Source: Leptospira harrisiae (GTDB taxonomy: Bacteria > Spirochaetota > Leptospiria > Leptospirales > Leptospiraceae). Taken from it: a stretch of DNA of 64,000 nucleotides. Made by a program: the position numbers and the translations under genes. This document shows positions 38,928 to 48,140 of the stretch, piece by piece (position 1 is the first letter of the stretch; the number at the start of each line of letters is the position of its first letter). The notes below the pieces were generated by a model, which was not told the origin of the DNA, made no database searches, and worked only from the letters and a program-made list of their open reading frames with translations. The stretch spans positions 124,001-188,000 of the forward strand of contig NZ_NPDX01000001.1 in the NCBI RefSeq assembly GCF_002811945.1, in the 5' to 3' direction.

Positions 38928-40490
38928 TTATTTTGTAAAACTTCCAGTGAGAGCAGCTTCTGCACATTTCATTCCATCGATGGCAGCTGAAACAATTCCT
39001 CCTGCATACCCAGCACCTTCTCCGCAAGGAAACAATCCTTTGATTTGAATGTGTTCTAATGTTTCTGGATTTCTGGGAATTTGAATGGGGGAAGATGTAC
39101 GTGTTTCTGGCGCATGGATGATAGCTTCATTAGTGAAGTATCCTTTCATTGATGATTCAAATTCTTGAAATCCCTTTTTTAAGGAATCGGCTATGAGCGG
39201 AGGAAGTAACTCTGATAAGGATACAGAAACAAGTCCTGGTGTATAGGATGTTTTGGGAAGTTCACTTGATATTTTGTTTTGTGTAAAATCAACCATTCGT
39301 TGCGCAGGGGCTTTTTGTGTTCCGCCATTCATAACAAAAGCTCTTTGTTCAATTGAAGATTGGTACTGCAGAGCAGAAAAAACTCCATAGGATTCAAATA
39401 GTTTAAAATCATCAAATCGAAGTTCTACGACAATTCCAGAATTTGCAGTGGGACGAGAACGTTCAGCACTTGACCAACCGTTGGTAACAACTTCTCCCGG
39501 TTTTGTGGCACAAGGAGCAATTACGCCACCTGGACACATACAAAAACTATAAACGCCTCTGCCATTGATTTGTTTGACAAGAGAATATTCTGAAGCAGGT
39601 AAAAGAGGATTTTTGACATCACAATGGTATTGGATGGAATCAATTAAACTTTGGGGATGTTCTACTCGCACACCAATGGCAAGAGGTTTGGTTTGGATTT
39701 GAATTCCTTTTTCATAAAGAAGTTGGAACATCTCTCTACCAGAATGACCAGTGGCAATGATTACGTTTTTTGCCATCCACTTATCGCCAGATGCGGATTT
39801 CACACCTGTTATGGAATTTCCAGAGAGAATCAAATCTGTGATCCTAGTTTTGAAATGAATTTCGCCTCCTGCGGAAAGAATACATTCTCTGATATTTTGA
39901 ATAATACGTGGGAGTTTGTTAGTTCCAATATGAGGATGTGCGTCAACTAATATTTGTTTTGTGGCACCAAAAGTAACCAGAAATTCTAGAACCTTCCGGA
40001 TATTTCCTCTTTTTTTGGATCTGGTATAAAGTTTTCCATCCGAATATGTTCCTGCTCCTCCTTCCCCAAAACAATAATTGGAATCTTCATTGACGATGTG
40101 ATGTACATTGATCCCTCGCAAGTCTTCCACTCGTTCTTTGACATTTTTCCCACGCTCTAAGATGATCGGTTTTTTTCCTAACTCTAGGACTCGTAAGGCG
40201 GCAAAGAGTCCGGCAGGCCCCGCGCCAATGATAATTACTGGTTCTTCTAAACTTACATTTGGAAAATGTGGAATAGGATATTCTAGGGGAATAAAGTCTT
40301 CCTTTATATAAACATCCAATCTTAGTTGAAAAACTACATTTTTTTGTCTGGCATCAATAGACCGAGAAGTACATTCAATATGTTTGATATCGGCTTTTGG
40401 AATTTTGTTTTGTTTGGATATAAACTGCAACAAATGATCTGGATTTGATGCAATCTCCGGAGTGACTCTTACGTTTAGTTCTAGTTTCAA
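38928..40490 (-). CDS. Uncharacterised FAD-dependent dehydrogenase (COG2509 type)
   Basis: 520 residues from TTG 40490. An N-terminal domain of about 85 residues precedes the FAD-binding motif VIIGAGPAGLFAALRVLELG and an EGGAGTYSDGKL motif characteristic of this family. The C-terminus closes with FPCGEGAGYAGGIVSAAIDG, the second FAD contact. Homologues are widespread but lack an assigned reaction. The TTG start has no strong ribosome-binding site, and a stop codon 18 bp upstream in frame leaves little alternative. Confidence 0.88.
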   Translation of the reverse strand: MKLELNVRVTPEIASNPDHLLQFISKQNKIPKADIKHIECTSRSIDARQKNVVFQLRLDVYIKEDFIPLEYPIPHFPNVSLEEPVIIIGAGPAGLFAALRVLELGKKPIILERGKNVKERVEDLRGINVHHIVNEDSNYCFGEGGAGTYSDGKLYTRSKKRGNIRKVLEFLVTFGATKQILVDAHPHIGTNKLPRIIQNIRECILSAGGEIHFKTRITDLILSGNSITGVKSASGDKWMAKNVIIATGHSGREMFQLLYEKGIQIQTKPLAIGVRVEHPQSLIDSIQYHCDVKNPLLPASEYSLVKQINGRGVYSFCMCPGGVIAPCATKPGEVVTNGWSSAERSRPTANSGIVVELRFDDFKLFESYGVFSALQYQSSIEQRAFVMNGGTQKAPAQRMVDFTQNKISSELPKTSYTPGLVSVSLSELLPPLIADSLKKGFQEFESSMKGYFTNEAIIHAPETRTSSPIQIPRNPETLEHIQIKGLFPCGEGAGYAGGIVSAAIDGMKCAEAALTGSFTK

Positions 40491-40570
40491 GGTTAAATTC
40501 GTTATCTATATTTCCAAATTAAACAATCATAGAAAAAGACGAGGATACTTACAAAGTTTGGATTGTAAGA

Positions 40571-41176
40571 TTATTGAATTAGGTTTTTTCTCATTAAAGA
40601 TGCAATCGCTTTTTCATTTTCGCCGGGCAGCAAATCTAGATTTGCAATCACAAGATTCCGGCGTTCTACTGAATGGTTTTGGCTGAGTTTTTGTTTGCCT
40701 TCAATGTGAGTGATTTTGATTTCAAAAGGAACAATTCCTTTTTTTAATCCTTCGATATAATTGTTATCAACTGAATTGATTTGGTACTTAGAGTCTTTGG
40801 ATTCGAAGCGTTTGACTAAGGATTCCAAACTCTCATGGATTTTTTTTTGATCTTCCACGATATTTAGGATTCCCTTTACATGGACAGCCGTGAAATTCCA
40901 AGTAGGGACTGCTCTTTCTGTTTCGTACCACGTTGGAGAGATATAACAGTGTGGACCGGAAAAAATACAAAGGACTTCTTTTCCAAAACTTTCTTTTTGT
41001 GGGTTTGGTTTTGCGAAATGACCAACTAAACTTTGTTTGTCCTCAGAAAGCAGAAGAGGTAAATGTGTCGCTTCCAGTCCATTTTTCGATTCTGATACTA
41101 AGATCGAAAAAGGATTTTCTTCGATGGATTTGTAAATAAATTCGGTTTCCATTAAAAAATGTTCTGGAATGTACAT
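40571..41176 (-). CDS. PaiB-like FMN-binding protein
   Basis: 201 residues. MYIPEHF at the start and GPHCYISPTWYETERAVPTW near residues 90-110 are characteristic of PaiB, an FMN-binding split-barrel family named for negative regulation of protease and sporulation genes in Bacillus. The role in this organism is unknown and regulation of DNA is not implied by the fold. Single gene upstream of the FAD dehydrogenase. Confidence 0.88.
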   Translation of the reverse strand: MYIPEHFLMETEFIYKSIEENPFSILVSESKNGLEATHLPLLLSEDKQSLVGHFAKPNPQKESFGKEVLCIFSGPHCYISPTWYETERAVPTWNFTAVHVKGILNIVEDQKKIHESLESLVKRFESKDSKYQINSVDNNYIEGLKKGIVPFEIKITHIEGKQKLSQNHSVERRNLVIANLDLLPGENEKAIASLMRKNLIQ

Positions 41177-41195
41177 GATATGACTCTCCTAAAAA

Positions 41196-41645
41196 TTAAA
41201 TAGACTTCCAGAAATATGTCAAAAATTCCGTTTCTTGTTCAAAGCCTTCCTTTGTATACAGAGCCCTGGCTTCTTTGTTGTGAGTAGAAGTGGATAGTTC
41301 CAATCCTTTTCCAGAATTTGATTTGGTAAAAGATTTTGCCTCTGCAATCAATTGTTTGGCGATCCCTTGATTACGGAATTTATTTTTTACAAATAGATCA
41401 TTTAAGATATAAGATCGTTGCATGGAAATGGAAGAAAAAACAGGATACAGTTGAGTAAATCCAGCAATCTCTCCACTTCCTAGATCTTCCGCTAGAAAAA
41501 TTATGGATTGGGCATGTTCCATTCTGTCTTGCAGAAAACGAGTTGCACCAGTTAGGTTAGTGGATTGTCCATAAAATTGTCTATATTCATCGAATACAGG
41601 AGAAATTTTGGAAATGTCTTTATAGTTAGCTTGTCTAATTTTCAT
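41196..41645 (-). CDS. GNAT-family N-acetyltransferase
   Basis: 149 residues. The acetyl-CoA-binding pattern is in FVKNKFRNQGIAKQLIAEA (R-x-x-G-x-A), and the C-terminal HNKEARALYTKEGFEQETEF is typical of the fold. Substrate unknown. It overlaps the upstream membrane-protein gene by 11 bp. Confidence 0.85.
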   Translation of the reverse strand: MKIRQANYKDISKISPVFDEYRQFYGQSTNLTGATRFLQDRMEHAQSIIFLAEDLGSGEIAGFTQLYPVFSSISMQRSYILNDLFVKNKFRNQGIAKQLIAEAKSFTKSNSGKGLELSTSTHNKEARALYTKEGFEQETEFLTYFWKSI

Positions 41646-42042
41646 ATTTTGGCACTAGTGAGAAACAAATTACGGTTAAAAAGGTTGTTACCGGTGTTGC
41701 CAGTAAAGTTTCTAAATCGGTAACGGCAACTAGATTCCCAATTGTATTCAGTAAAAAAATAATTCCCACAAATCCAAAAACAATCCGAATCCAGAGTGGC
41801 ACCAAACGTTGGTTTACGTATCGGATGTATAAAAAACTTACCCATAAAAAGAAGCCGTTTACGAGAAGAGAAACGGATTCCATCACATACATTTCTTCAA
41901 CACTACTGAGTCTTCCTCCCCAAAGGTATTGGTGAGGGATAATTTGTAATAGTGCAGTGATGTGGAAGATCATTGTTATGGAAAATAAAACGATTAAGAT
42001 TTTACTTGCTATGATCCTTGTTTTTTGGGACGGATTCCACAT
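41635..42042 (-). CDS. Small four-helix membrane protein of unknown function
   Basis: 135 residues from ATG 42042, chosen because AAAGGAAAATAAT precedes it and it directly follows the DinB stop. Four hydrophobic helices are spaced evenly. I do not recognise the family. It sits in a group with a DinB protein and a GNAT. Confidence 0.7.
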   Translation of the reverse strand: MWNPSQKTRIIASKILIVLFSITMIFHITALLQIIPHQYLWGGRLSSVEEMYVMESVSLLVNGFFLWVSFLYIRYVNQRLVPLWIRIVFGFVGIIFLLNTIGNLVAVTDLETLLATPVTTFLTVICFSLVPKYEN

Positions 42043-42043
42043 A

Positions 42044-42541
42044 TTATTTTCCTTTTGTTTGGAGGTAATAGACATAATCTATTTCTGGGGAATTACCACC
42101 TAGCATTGTAATGGCGGAGGTAATTTGTCCTCGGTGGTGCGTTCTATGGTTAAAATTGTGTTGGATCACATCACAAAAAATAAGTTCAGCTTCAAATCCT
42201 CTCATGGTTTTGTATCGAAAGTTTGTTTCCCAAATAGAATTGTCGAGCCCAGTTAACCAAAAATTCCATAATTCTAAACGTTCGACCATTCGACTTTTTA
42301 ATGTTTGACGGTCGCTTTCGATTTCTTCACTTAAAGATGTCGGAATATATATTTCGCCAATCAAACGCGAATACCATACCTTTTCAACAATTAGCAAATG
42401 GTTTAACGTTCCATGGATGGACTTAAAAAACAAACCTACATCTTTTTTGTAATCTTCATCCGAAAGGAGGTCGACGGAGTCATACAAAAGTTTTGTGGCC
42501 CAGATATGATAAGCATTGTTTCTTAAGAAAAAATCTTTCAT
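42044..42541 (-). CDS. DinB-family protein (metal-binding four-helix bundle)
   Basis: 165 residues from ATG 42541; a TTG at 42559 would add six residues. The three metal-binding His of the DinB fold fit SIHGTLNHLLIVEKVW (first) and HNFNHRTHHRGQI (second and third). DinB-like proteins act as thiol transferases or damage-induced enzymes. It begins a three-gene minus-strand group. Confidence 0.82.
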   Translation of the reverse strand: MKDFFLRNNAYHIWATKLLYDSVDLLSDEDYKKDVGLFFKSIHGTLNHLLIVEKVWYSRLIGEIYIPTSLSEEIESDRQTLKSRMVERLELWNFWLTGLDNSIWETNFRYKTMRGFEAELIFCDVIQHNFNHRTHHRGQITSAITMLGGNSPEIDYVYYLQTKGK

Positions 42542-42623
42542 AGAGAATGATTTTTCCAAAACATCTGGGAAATCAATGACTAATTTAAGCCAAATCCTTT
42601 AAGCTTTTGAACCATTTAGTTTT

Positions 42624-43793
42624 CTAATAAATGAAAAAACTAATTAAAACTGTAGCAAGTACCACGATCCATGAAGGTGTTTTCCAAAATTCCAAAAACA
42701 AAAAACCAGTGATAACCAAGGCAAAATCTTTAGGTGAAAAAATTGCATTTGTCCAGACAGGTTGGTAAAGTGCTGTGAGTAAAATTCCTACTACAGCTGC
42801 ATTGATTCCTAACATGGACTTACGAATATTGGAATTACTTCGGAGTTTTTCCCAAAATGGTAAAACCCCCACAATCAAAAGAAATGAAGGTAAAAAAGCA
42901 GCCACCAAACAAATGATAGCTCCCAGCCAGCCGTTAGGTTCTACGTTTGAGACTGCACCCAAATAACCACTAAAGGCAAACAATGGACCGGGGATAGCAT
43001 TTGAGATTCCATAACCCGCTAAAAAAAGATCGTTATTTACCCAACCAGAAGGAACAACTTCTGCTTGCAAAAGAGGAAGTACCACATGCCCACCACCAAA
43101 CACTAGTGCACCTGCTCGATAAAAACTATCAAACAATTTGATTGTTTGATTTGGAACTATTTCTCTAAGGAATGGAAGAAAGAATAATAATAGAAAAAAT
43201 AAAACTAAGAGAATATAACCTATAGTTTTATTTCCTTTATGTAGTGATTCATGTGGGAGGTCAGAAGATGATTTGAGGAAAAAAATTCCAAATATTCCAG
43301 AAACAAGTAATATTAAAATTTGTAAAGCGGCAGAACTAAAAAAAAGTAAAATAACGCTTGTTACTATGGCAATTGTGATACGTTCTTTATCAGGGCAGAG
43401 TTTTTTTCCCATACCTAAGATGGCCTGTGCAACTACTGCCACCGCTACGACTTTTAATCCATGAAGCCAATGAGCGTGTTTAGTAACATCTAAAGTAGAT
43501 ATCCCAAGTCCCAAAAGAATTAGAATGATAGCCGATGGCAAAGTAAAACCAATCCAAGAAAGAATGGAACCAAGAAGACCTGCCCTTGAAAGTCCAATCG
43601 CCATCCCCACTTGGCTACTTGCTGGCCCTGGTAAAAATTGACAAAGCGCCACTAAATCGGCATAAGCATGAGCGCTAATCCATTTTTTTTTAGTTACATA
43701 TTCATCATGAAAATAACTCAAATGGGCAATAGGACCACCAAACGAAGTACAGCCGAGTTTGAGCGCAGTAAAAAATACTTCAAAATATTTCAT
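42624..43793 (-). CDS. chrA: Chromate transporter, ChrA family (two-domain form)
   Basis: 389 residues, the long CHR form made of two homologous halves. The first half opens with LGCTSFGGPIAHLSYFHDEY and QFLPGPASSQVGMAIG; the second repeats it as ALVFGGGHVVLPLLQAEVV and SNAIPGPLFAFSGYLG. It is predicted to have 10-12 helices. CHR proteins export chromate coupled to the proton gradient or act on other oxyanions. No regulator (chrB) is beside it. Confidence 0.92.
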   Translation of the reverse strand: MKYFEVFFTALKLGCTSFGGPIAHLSYFHDEYVTKKKWISAHAYADLVALCQFLPGPASSQVGMAIGLSRAGLLGSILSWIGFTLPSAIILILLGLGISTLDVTKHAHWLHGLKVVAVAVVAQAILGMGKKLCPDKERITIAIVTSVILLFFSSAALQILILLVSGIFGIFFLKSSSDLPHESLHKGNKTIGYILLVLFFLLLFFLPFLREIVPNQTIKLFDSFYRAGALVFGGGHVVLPLLQAEVVPSGWVNNDLFLAGYGISNAIPGPLFAFSGYLGAVSNVEPNGWLGAIICLVAAFLPSFLLIVGVLPFWEKLRSNSNIRKSMLGINAAVVGILLTALYQPVWTNAIFSPKDFALVITGFLFLEFWKTPSWIVVLATVLISFFIY

Positions 43794-43890
43794 CGTTTCT
43801 GATTCCTTTTTTAATTGGGGTAAACTCTTGTTTTCTCTTTAGAGTGGGGCGCCTCAATTTGATTTAACATCGAAAATTGTTTTATCATTC

Positions 43891-43954
43891 GACCGCGCCT
43901 TCCGTTCCAATCTTTCCCTTCGGGAAAGGATTTCCGCTGCAGTCGCTGGCGCAA
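43891..43954 (-). repeat. Intergenic hairpin repeat, copy A
   Basis: Ends are GCGCC (43895-43899) and GGCGC (43948-43952). On the minus strand the core reads AGCGGAAATC, then CTTTCCC-GAA-GGGAAAG (43928 to 43912) and GATTGGAACGG. The loop-closing pair differs from copy B (C-G against T-A), so base pairing is kept. It lies downstream of the dioxygenase gene. Confidence 0.7.
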
Positions 43955-43979
43955 GAAGGATTCAATGTTGATTCAATCA

Positions 43980-44741
43980 TTATATCAAATGAAAAATTTC
44001 TCGCATTTTTTGATTTTGGAATTTGTAATCTTTGTCTGGAAAATGTTCCCAGAGTTCGGCAGTTTCTTTTTTTTCCGGAAAATTTGTGTATAAGATATCA
44101 AAGGAAAAACGATTTGAATCGTAGTTTCCTTTGTGGATGAGATGAGCAGAAAATACAAGTAAGTCTCCTGGATTGTGTGGGATAAGGATTTGGTTGGCTA
44201 GATTTTCGTGATTTTTTTTTCCATCTAGTTCCAAACGTATTTTTCTTTCTTCATTTGTGTCCCAACGTTTGTGAGATCCCGGAACCAACCAAATGCCTGG
44301 ATCTTTTTCTAAAGGTATTCGAAAGTGCCAAACAAAATCCTTTTGAATTCGATCGTACTGTTTCTCTTCCGAGATACCCAAATATTGTATATCCCTATGC
44401 CAATAAGGAAGTTTGTTTGGATCTTCTGGATTAAAAAAAATTTGTGTATTGAGAAAGTAAGCGGAGCCATCAAAAACGGTATCACAAATTTCGAGAAGAG
44501 CCTCCGAACCAATAAACTCAAAAAGTATCCTTCGATCTTCTTTATTCTTTGTGAATTTATTAGAAGTTAGGTAAGCACTATTTATATTTTTAGGGTGATT
44601 CAATTCCTTTGACCATTCTGCATTGGACCGAAGGAGGATCTCTTTCAATAAATGAACAGTTTCCAAGGGAATGTAATTCGAAAACAAATGGTAACCAAAA
44701 GTTTCTAATTGGTATTTTGTTTCCTTTGAGATACTATCCAT
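43980..44741 (-). CDS. Phytanoyl-CoA dioxygenase (PhyH)-like oxygenase
   Basis: 253 residues. The iron-binding H-x-D is in PYWHRDIQYLG (about residue 137), the distal His in LLVFSAHLIHKGNYDS and the 2-oxoglutarate-binding Arg in NRFSFDILY, so the non-heme iron site looks complete. WLVPGSHKRWD is the usual family sequence before the distal His. The substrate is not predictable. It is followed upstream by a GNAT gene 12 bp away on the same strand; both lie between inverted repeat copies. Confidence 0.85.
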   Translation of the reverse strand: MDSISKETKYQLETFGYHLFSNYIPLETVHLLKEILLRSNAEWSKELNHPKNINSAYLTSNKFTKNKEDRRILFEFIGSEALLEICDTVFDGSAYFLNTQIFFNPEDPNKLPYWHRDIQYLGISEEKQYDRIQKDFVWHFRIPLEKDPGIWLVPGSHKRWDTNEERKIRLELDGKKNHENLANQILIPHNPGDLLVFSAHLIHKGNYDSNRFSFDILYTNFPEKKETAELWEHFPDKDYKFQNQKMREIFHLI

Positions 44742-44753
44742 AAGAACGAAAAA

Positions 44754-45365
44754 TTAAATTTGTTTTTCCATATAGTGGTGTGAAGGAATGATCCCTTCCC
44801 AACCTAACGGATGCCTCGTTTCTTTGATTTCAAAACCTAATTTTTGATAAAGGGAAATAGCAGGTTTGTTTTCTGCAGAAACATCTAAGGAAATTTTTTT
44901 AAATTTTGTATCCTTTGCAATTATATATTCAATTAACTGTTTTGCGATTCCTTTGTTTCTTTCCGTCTCCGATACAGCAATATGACCTAAGTACAAACAT
45001 CCCGATTTCGGCGGTTGGATGATCGTTTCTGTTTTGAGACCTCTTGCCATGACCTTGGGTGCATTCCATTTGTAAATTGAAAGGATACGAAGTGCCGTTC
45101 CAGCCGTTAAGGCCAAAAAACTTGGTTGGGTATAGGAAAGTATAGAACCAACCACTTTTCCATTTATTTCAGCCACATAATGATTGGTATACGAGACTGT
45201 GTTTCCTCGTTTCACGTAAGATGAGTTTAAAAAATCAAAGGACGTTTTTTTTCCTTCGTCAAAAACAAAAGTCCACGCCTTGGGGCCAGAAGAATAGATG
45301 AGAGGAACAATTGTTCCAACATCTTTTGGAGAGGCATTACGAATGGTTAGATTTGAATTTGTCAT
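44754..45365 (-). CDS. GNAT-family N-acetyltransferase
   Basis: 203 residues. The acetyl-CoA motif is AVSETERNKGIAKQLIEYI and the C-terminal KPAISLYQKLGFEIKETRH completes the fold. LTAGTALRILSIYKW in the middle is unusual for short GNATs. First gene of a two-gene unit with the PhyH-like oxygenase. Substrate unknown. Confidence 0.83.
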   Translation of the reverse strand: MTNSNLTIRNASPKDVGTIVPLIYSSGPKAWTFVFDEGKKTSFDFLNSSYVKRGNTVSYTNHYVAEINGKVVGSILSYTQPSFLALTAGTALRILSIYKWNAPKVMARGLKTETIIQPPKSGCLYLGHIAVSETERNKGIAKQLIEYIIAKDTKFKKISLDVSAENKPAISLYQKLGFEIKETRHPLGWEGIIPSHHYMEKQI

Positions 45366-45460
45366 AAGAAAAAAGAAAGTGAGTCCTTAGATAAAAATAT
45401 AAATTTATCCAAATTTTTTTATCATCTACTTGGTTCGTCAATAGAGAATTTTTGGTAACC

Positions 45461-45534
45461 TTGCGCCCCGGATCAAAGCGGAAATCCTTTCCTGAAAGGA
45501 AAGATTGCAGCGACGAGCCGGAGATGTGCGCCCA
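45461..45534 (+). repeat. Intergenic hairpin repeat, copy B
   Basis: GCGCC at 45463-45467 and again at 45528-45532 bound the element. The core is AGCGGAAATC, CTTTCCT-GAA-AGGAAAG (45487-45503), GATTGCAGCG. It has the same sequence sense as copy A but on the opposite strand, so the two copies are inverted about the PhyH/GNAT pair. Confidence 0.7.
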
Positions 45535-45554
45535 AAAAAAACAGGACCTAAATT

Positions 45555-47171
45555 TTAAAAAGTAAACGAAGCAAATACATTGATGAGTTCTCTCGTTGCC
45601 AATTGGGGGCCATTTAAGTTTTGATGAAATGGTTTTCCATACTCAAAACCAAAACGAGCTCCTTGAAAAATTCCACTTGTGACAAGGAAGTTTATACCAA
45701 TGAGTAGGTCACTCCGCATTCCGCCTTGGCGATAAGGATCATTTTGTGGATCCATCTTTGGATCAAGAGTCGCATCCATACCTTGGAGGTTTAACCACCT
45801 TTGTTTTGCTACACGAAGAGAAAAGGATGTTGTTTCATGTACAAGGAATGATAACCATCCAGAAATTTCATATCGATTTCCGAACCTATAGTTATTATCA
45901 TTTTTTCCAATTCGTAAACTGGCTTGTGATTGCGCACCCCAAGAAAACCTCTTGTAGTTTCCGTTATACGAAAGTTGAGGTAATAAACTATATGTTCCAA
46001 CACCCGGTTGCATATTGTAGGGAACTTTTTGTTTTCCCATCATTGGCATATTGTCTCTTTCATCTATAGAACCAGTTGGAAGAGAAATCCCCATTCCTGT
46101 AAAAAAGTTTTGATGTTCTGTTTTTAACAATCGATAAGCAGTACTAAAACTTACATCACCAATCCCTGCAGAACTCATGGGGGCACGATCAAAATTGCTA
46201 GATAACATAGTCATTTTGTTTTTAACTGCAGGAACCATAAACATAATCATCCATTTGTCTGAAATGGAAGTCATTGCACTCACCATATTCATTTCCATAA
46301 CCATATCAGTGGGAACTGACATGTAATTATATTTGTTAGGTGATAAAACGGGAATGGTGGTTCCTATGGGAGAGCTAGTTATCAAACTTCCTGTTGGCAT
46401 GGCTACAGTTGGATCTGTAAATGGCAAATATAATGTTCCAAGATCACTGAGCCCGCTGGTTCCGGATTGTAATCCCCACATTTTCATTCCCATATATCGA
46501 TAATCAATCATCCATTTTCCTTTTTCATGGATATGTGGATTCATGATTCCCGCCGGTGCTAACATATCTGCACGGTTGTGGTGTTCGTGTCCTTCGTGAT
46601 TAGAATGGTCATGTTCCGAATGGTCTTCGTTAGGTTGTTCATTCGGATCATAATTTGTCATGTCGGTTTCATCAGCATTTTGCGAAACACTGTTTGTAAG
46701 TCCCGTTTCCTCTTTTTTGAATGAAGAGGAATTACTTTTATTGTTCTGTTCTTTGTTCGGTAAGGAAGTTTCTACAGATACATTGGTTTGTACTTCGGAT
46801 CCATCGGAAAAAACAAAACGAAAAGGAATGGATTCTTTTAATTTTAGCGGTGATTTGATTCCAAAGAGCATAATATGAAATCCTCTTGGAGTGAGATGGG
46901 TGATACCATTTTTCGGAATTGTAATTTCGGAAATCGGAACCATTTTCATTCCCGAGTCAGATGGTAACATTGTAAATAACTCTACGCGATCAGCAATGTT
47001 TGATTTGGCTTGGATTAATTTTTTTTCAACGTTGGTTCCATTGTTTAAAGTTAGGTAAACTACAGAAGTAGATGAAGGTGTATATTTGATATATGCATTT
47101 TCAACTTTAACCTCCTTTGCAAGTAGAGGAGTCGTGATAAGAAAAATAATGAGTAAGTTTTTTAGTTTCAT
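45555..47171 (-). CDS. PCu(A)C copper-chaperone domain fused through a His-rich linker to a Met-rich outer-membrane barrel
   Basis: 538 residues. Signal peptide 1-18. Residues about 20-133 match the periplasmic copper chaperone PCu(A)C: MKMVPISEITIPKNG and the copper-site THLTPRGFHIMLFGI are present, while the first His of the usual site is replaced (VELFTM). A linker follows with a His-rich run (EDHSEHDHSNHEGHEHHN, about 182-199). The remaining 340 residues alternate as beta strands and end in a terminal Phe, like an outer-membrane barrel, with many Met (YMGMKMW, MVMEMNMVSAM, WMIMFMV). His- and Met-rich stretches are typical copper ligands. Probable role: copper binding or delivery across the envelope, near the Cu-enzyme NosZ. 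The fusion is inferred by eye. Confidence 0.7.
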   Translation of the reverse strand: MKLKNLLIIFLITTPLLAKEVKVENAYIKYTPSSTSVVYLTLNNGTNVEKKLIQAKSNIADRVELFTMLPSDSGMKMVPISEITIPKNGITHLTPRGFHIMLFGIKSPLKLKESIPFRFVFSDGSEVQTNVSVETSLPNKEQNNKSNSSSFKKEETGLTNSVSQNADETDMTNYDPNEQPNEDHSEHDHSNHEGHEHHNRADMLAPAGIMNPHIHEKGKWMIDYRYMGMKMWGLQSGTSGLSDLGTLYLPFTDPTVAMPTGSLITSSPIGTTIPVLSPNKYNYMSVPTDMVMEMNMVSAMTSISDKWMIMFMVPAVKNKMTMLSSNFDRAPMSSAGIGDVSFSTAYRLLKTEHQNFFTGMGISLPTGSIDERDNMPMMGKQKVPYNMQPGVGTYSLLPQLSYNGNYKRFSWGAQSQASLRIGKNDNNYRFGNRYEISGWLSFLVHETTSFSLRVAKQRWLNLQGMDATLDPKMDPQNDPYRQGGMRSDLLIGINFLVTSGIFQGARFGFEYGKPFHQNLNGPQLATRELINVFASFTF

Positions 47172-47192
47172 TTGAGTGATTTGTCCTTTTCC

Positions 47193-47228
47193 AAAAAATC
47201 ATACTGGCTACTAAATTCACCAGTATGA
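47193..47228 (-). terminator. Rho-independent terminator of the 47249-48034 gene
   Basis: Arms TCATACTGG (47199-47207) and CCAGTATGA (47220-47228) pair perfectly over 9 bp with a 12-base loop. On the minus strand the stem is followed by TTTTTT (47198-47193). It lies 20 bp after the stop codon. Confidence 0.85.
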
Positions 47229-47248
47229 CAAGTGTTTGGAGAGAGAAA

Positions 47249-48034
47249 TTACATTTCTGTATTTGATACTATGGAACCGACTGTAAATGAAGTGATGGTA
47301 ACTCCATTCAATACAAAACCCAATCGATTTCCGCCTGTATACACGGGAACATTCATCATTTGCATGATCGGATAGTAAGACATTGATCCTCTTTCAGTCT
47401 CAGTGACTTCCGAACATGGTTTGTTGAAACCATTTAAGAATCTTGAACCACCCATTGTATACTGAAAGTCTAAACAAAAAGTATGATTGGTTCCTACTGC
47501 TGGGATTGGTGCAGTAACTGATCCACCTTTACCTGTATTGCCGAATACATTTGATGCATTTTTATATTGAGTTTGTGCACCAGCAATCAAACGATAAGTC
47601 GGGCCACTTAAAGGACTACCTGTACCATAACCAATGATATCTAGGGTGCTTGATGTGGAGTTCATAATAAAAGAAATTTCGATATTGGTTCCTCCTTTGT
47701 TCGTTGCTAACATTACATCGTTATTTGTAAATAATACAGAAGCGTTACTTTGTCCTGTGGCTCCTTTTGAAATTCCGCTTTGAGATAAACCTAAATTGCT
47801 AAACCCTGCTTCGTCACAAGCAGAGATAGAATATTTTGTGCGTGGTTTACTTTCCACTTGAGTGAGGTTACTTGTAATAGCTGTCGTTGAAGAAATCGAA
47901 CAACCTGGGTTGGTATTTGCTGCAACTAGAAGAGACAGTAAATTTGAAGTGTTGTTTGCTTCTGTATTTTTTGCCAAACTACATTGCAATAATACTAAAC
48001 ATACAAGAAAGACGGATAATAAATTCTTAAACAT
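47249..48034 (-). CDS. Putative lipoprotein of unknown function
   Basis: 261 residues. Lipobox LVLLQC at about residues 14-19. The mature protein is rich in Ser, Thr, Asn and Gly with four to five further Cys, a composition typical of secreted beta-sheet proteins. Close to the C-terminus is SMSYYPIMQMMNVPVYTGG. No family recognised. It lies between the PCu(A)C fusion and the Cys/His-rich protein on the same strand and has its own terminator. Confidence 0.7.
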   Translation of the reverse strand: MFKNLLSVFLVCLVLLQCSLAKNTEANNTSNLLSLLVAANTNPGCSISSTTAITSNLTQVESKPRTKYSISACDEAGFSNLGLSQSGISKGATGQSNASVLFTNNDVMLATNKGGTNIEISFIMNSTSSTLDIIGYGTGSPLSGPTYRLIAGAQTQYKNASNVFGNTGKGGSVTAPIPAVGTNHTFCLDFQYTMGGSRFLNGFNKPCSEVTETERGSMSYYPIMQMMNVPVYTGGNRLGFVLNGVTITSFTVGSIVSNTEM

Positions 48035-48101
48035 AAAATTACCTTTGTATAAAATTCCAAGGACTAAACTTTTTTGATTCGTTTGCCTAATTGATTTTAA
48101 A

Positions 48102-48123
48102 TTGTTCCTTCAGAAAGGAACAA
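48102..48123 (-). terminator. Hairpin after the Cys/His-rich gene, possible terminator
   Basis: TTGTTCCTT (48102-48110) and AAGGAACAA (48115-48123) form a 9-bp stem with a 4-base loop, 18 bp after the stop of the minus-strand gene. Only a weak T-tract (TTT) follows. Confidence 0.55.
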
Positions 48124-48140
48124 ACCTCATTTCATTATCT

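Noticed and set aside
43891..45534. Integron attC sites around the PhyH/GNAT pair
   Set aside because: The imperfect hairpins recall attC, but no integrase is in the window, core-site consensus is not visible and the copies are inverted instead of direct.
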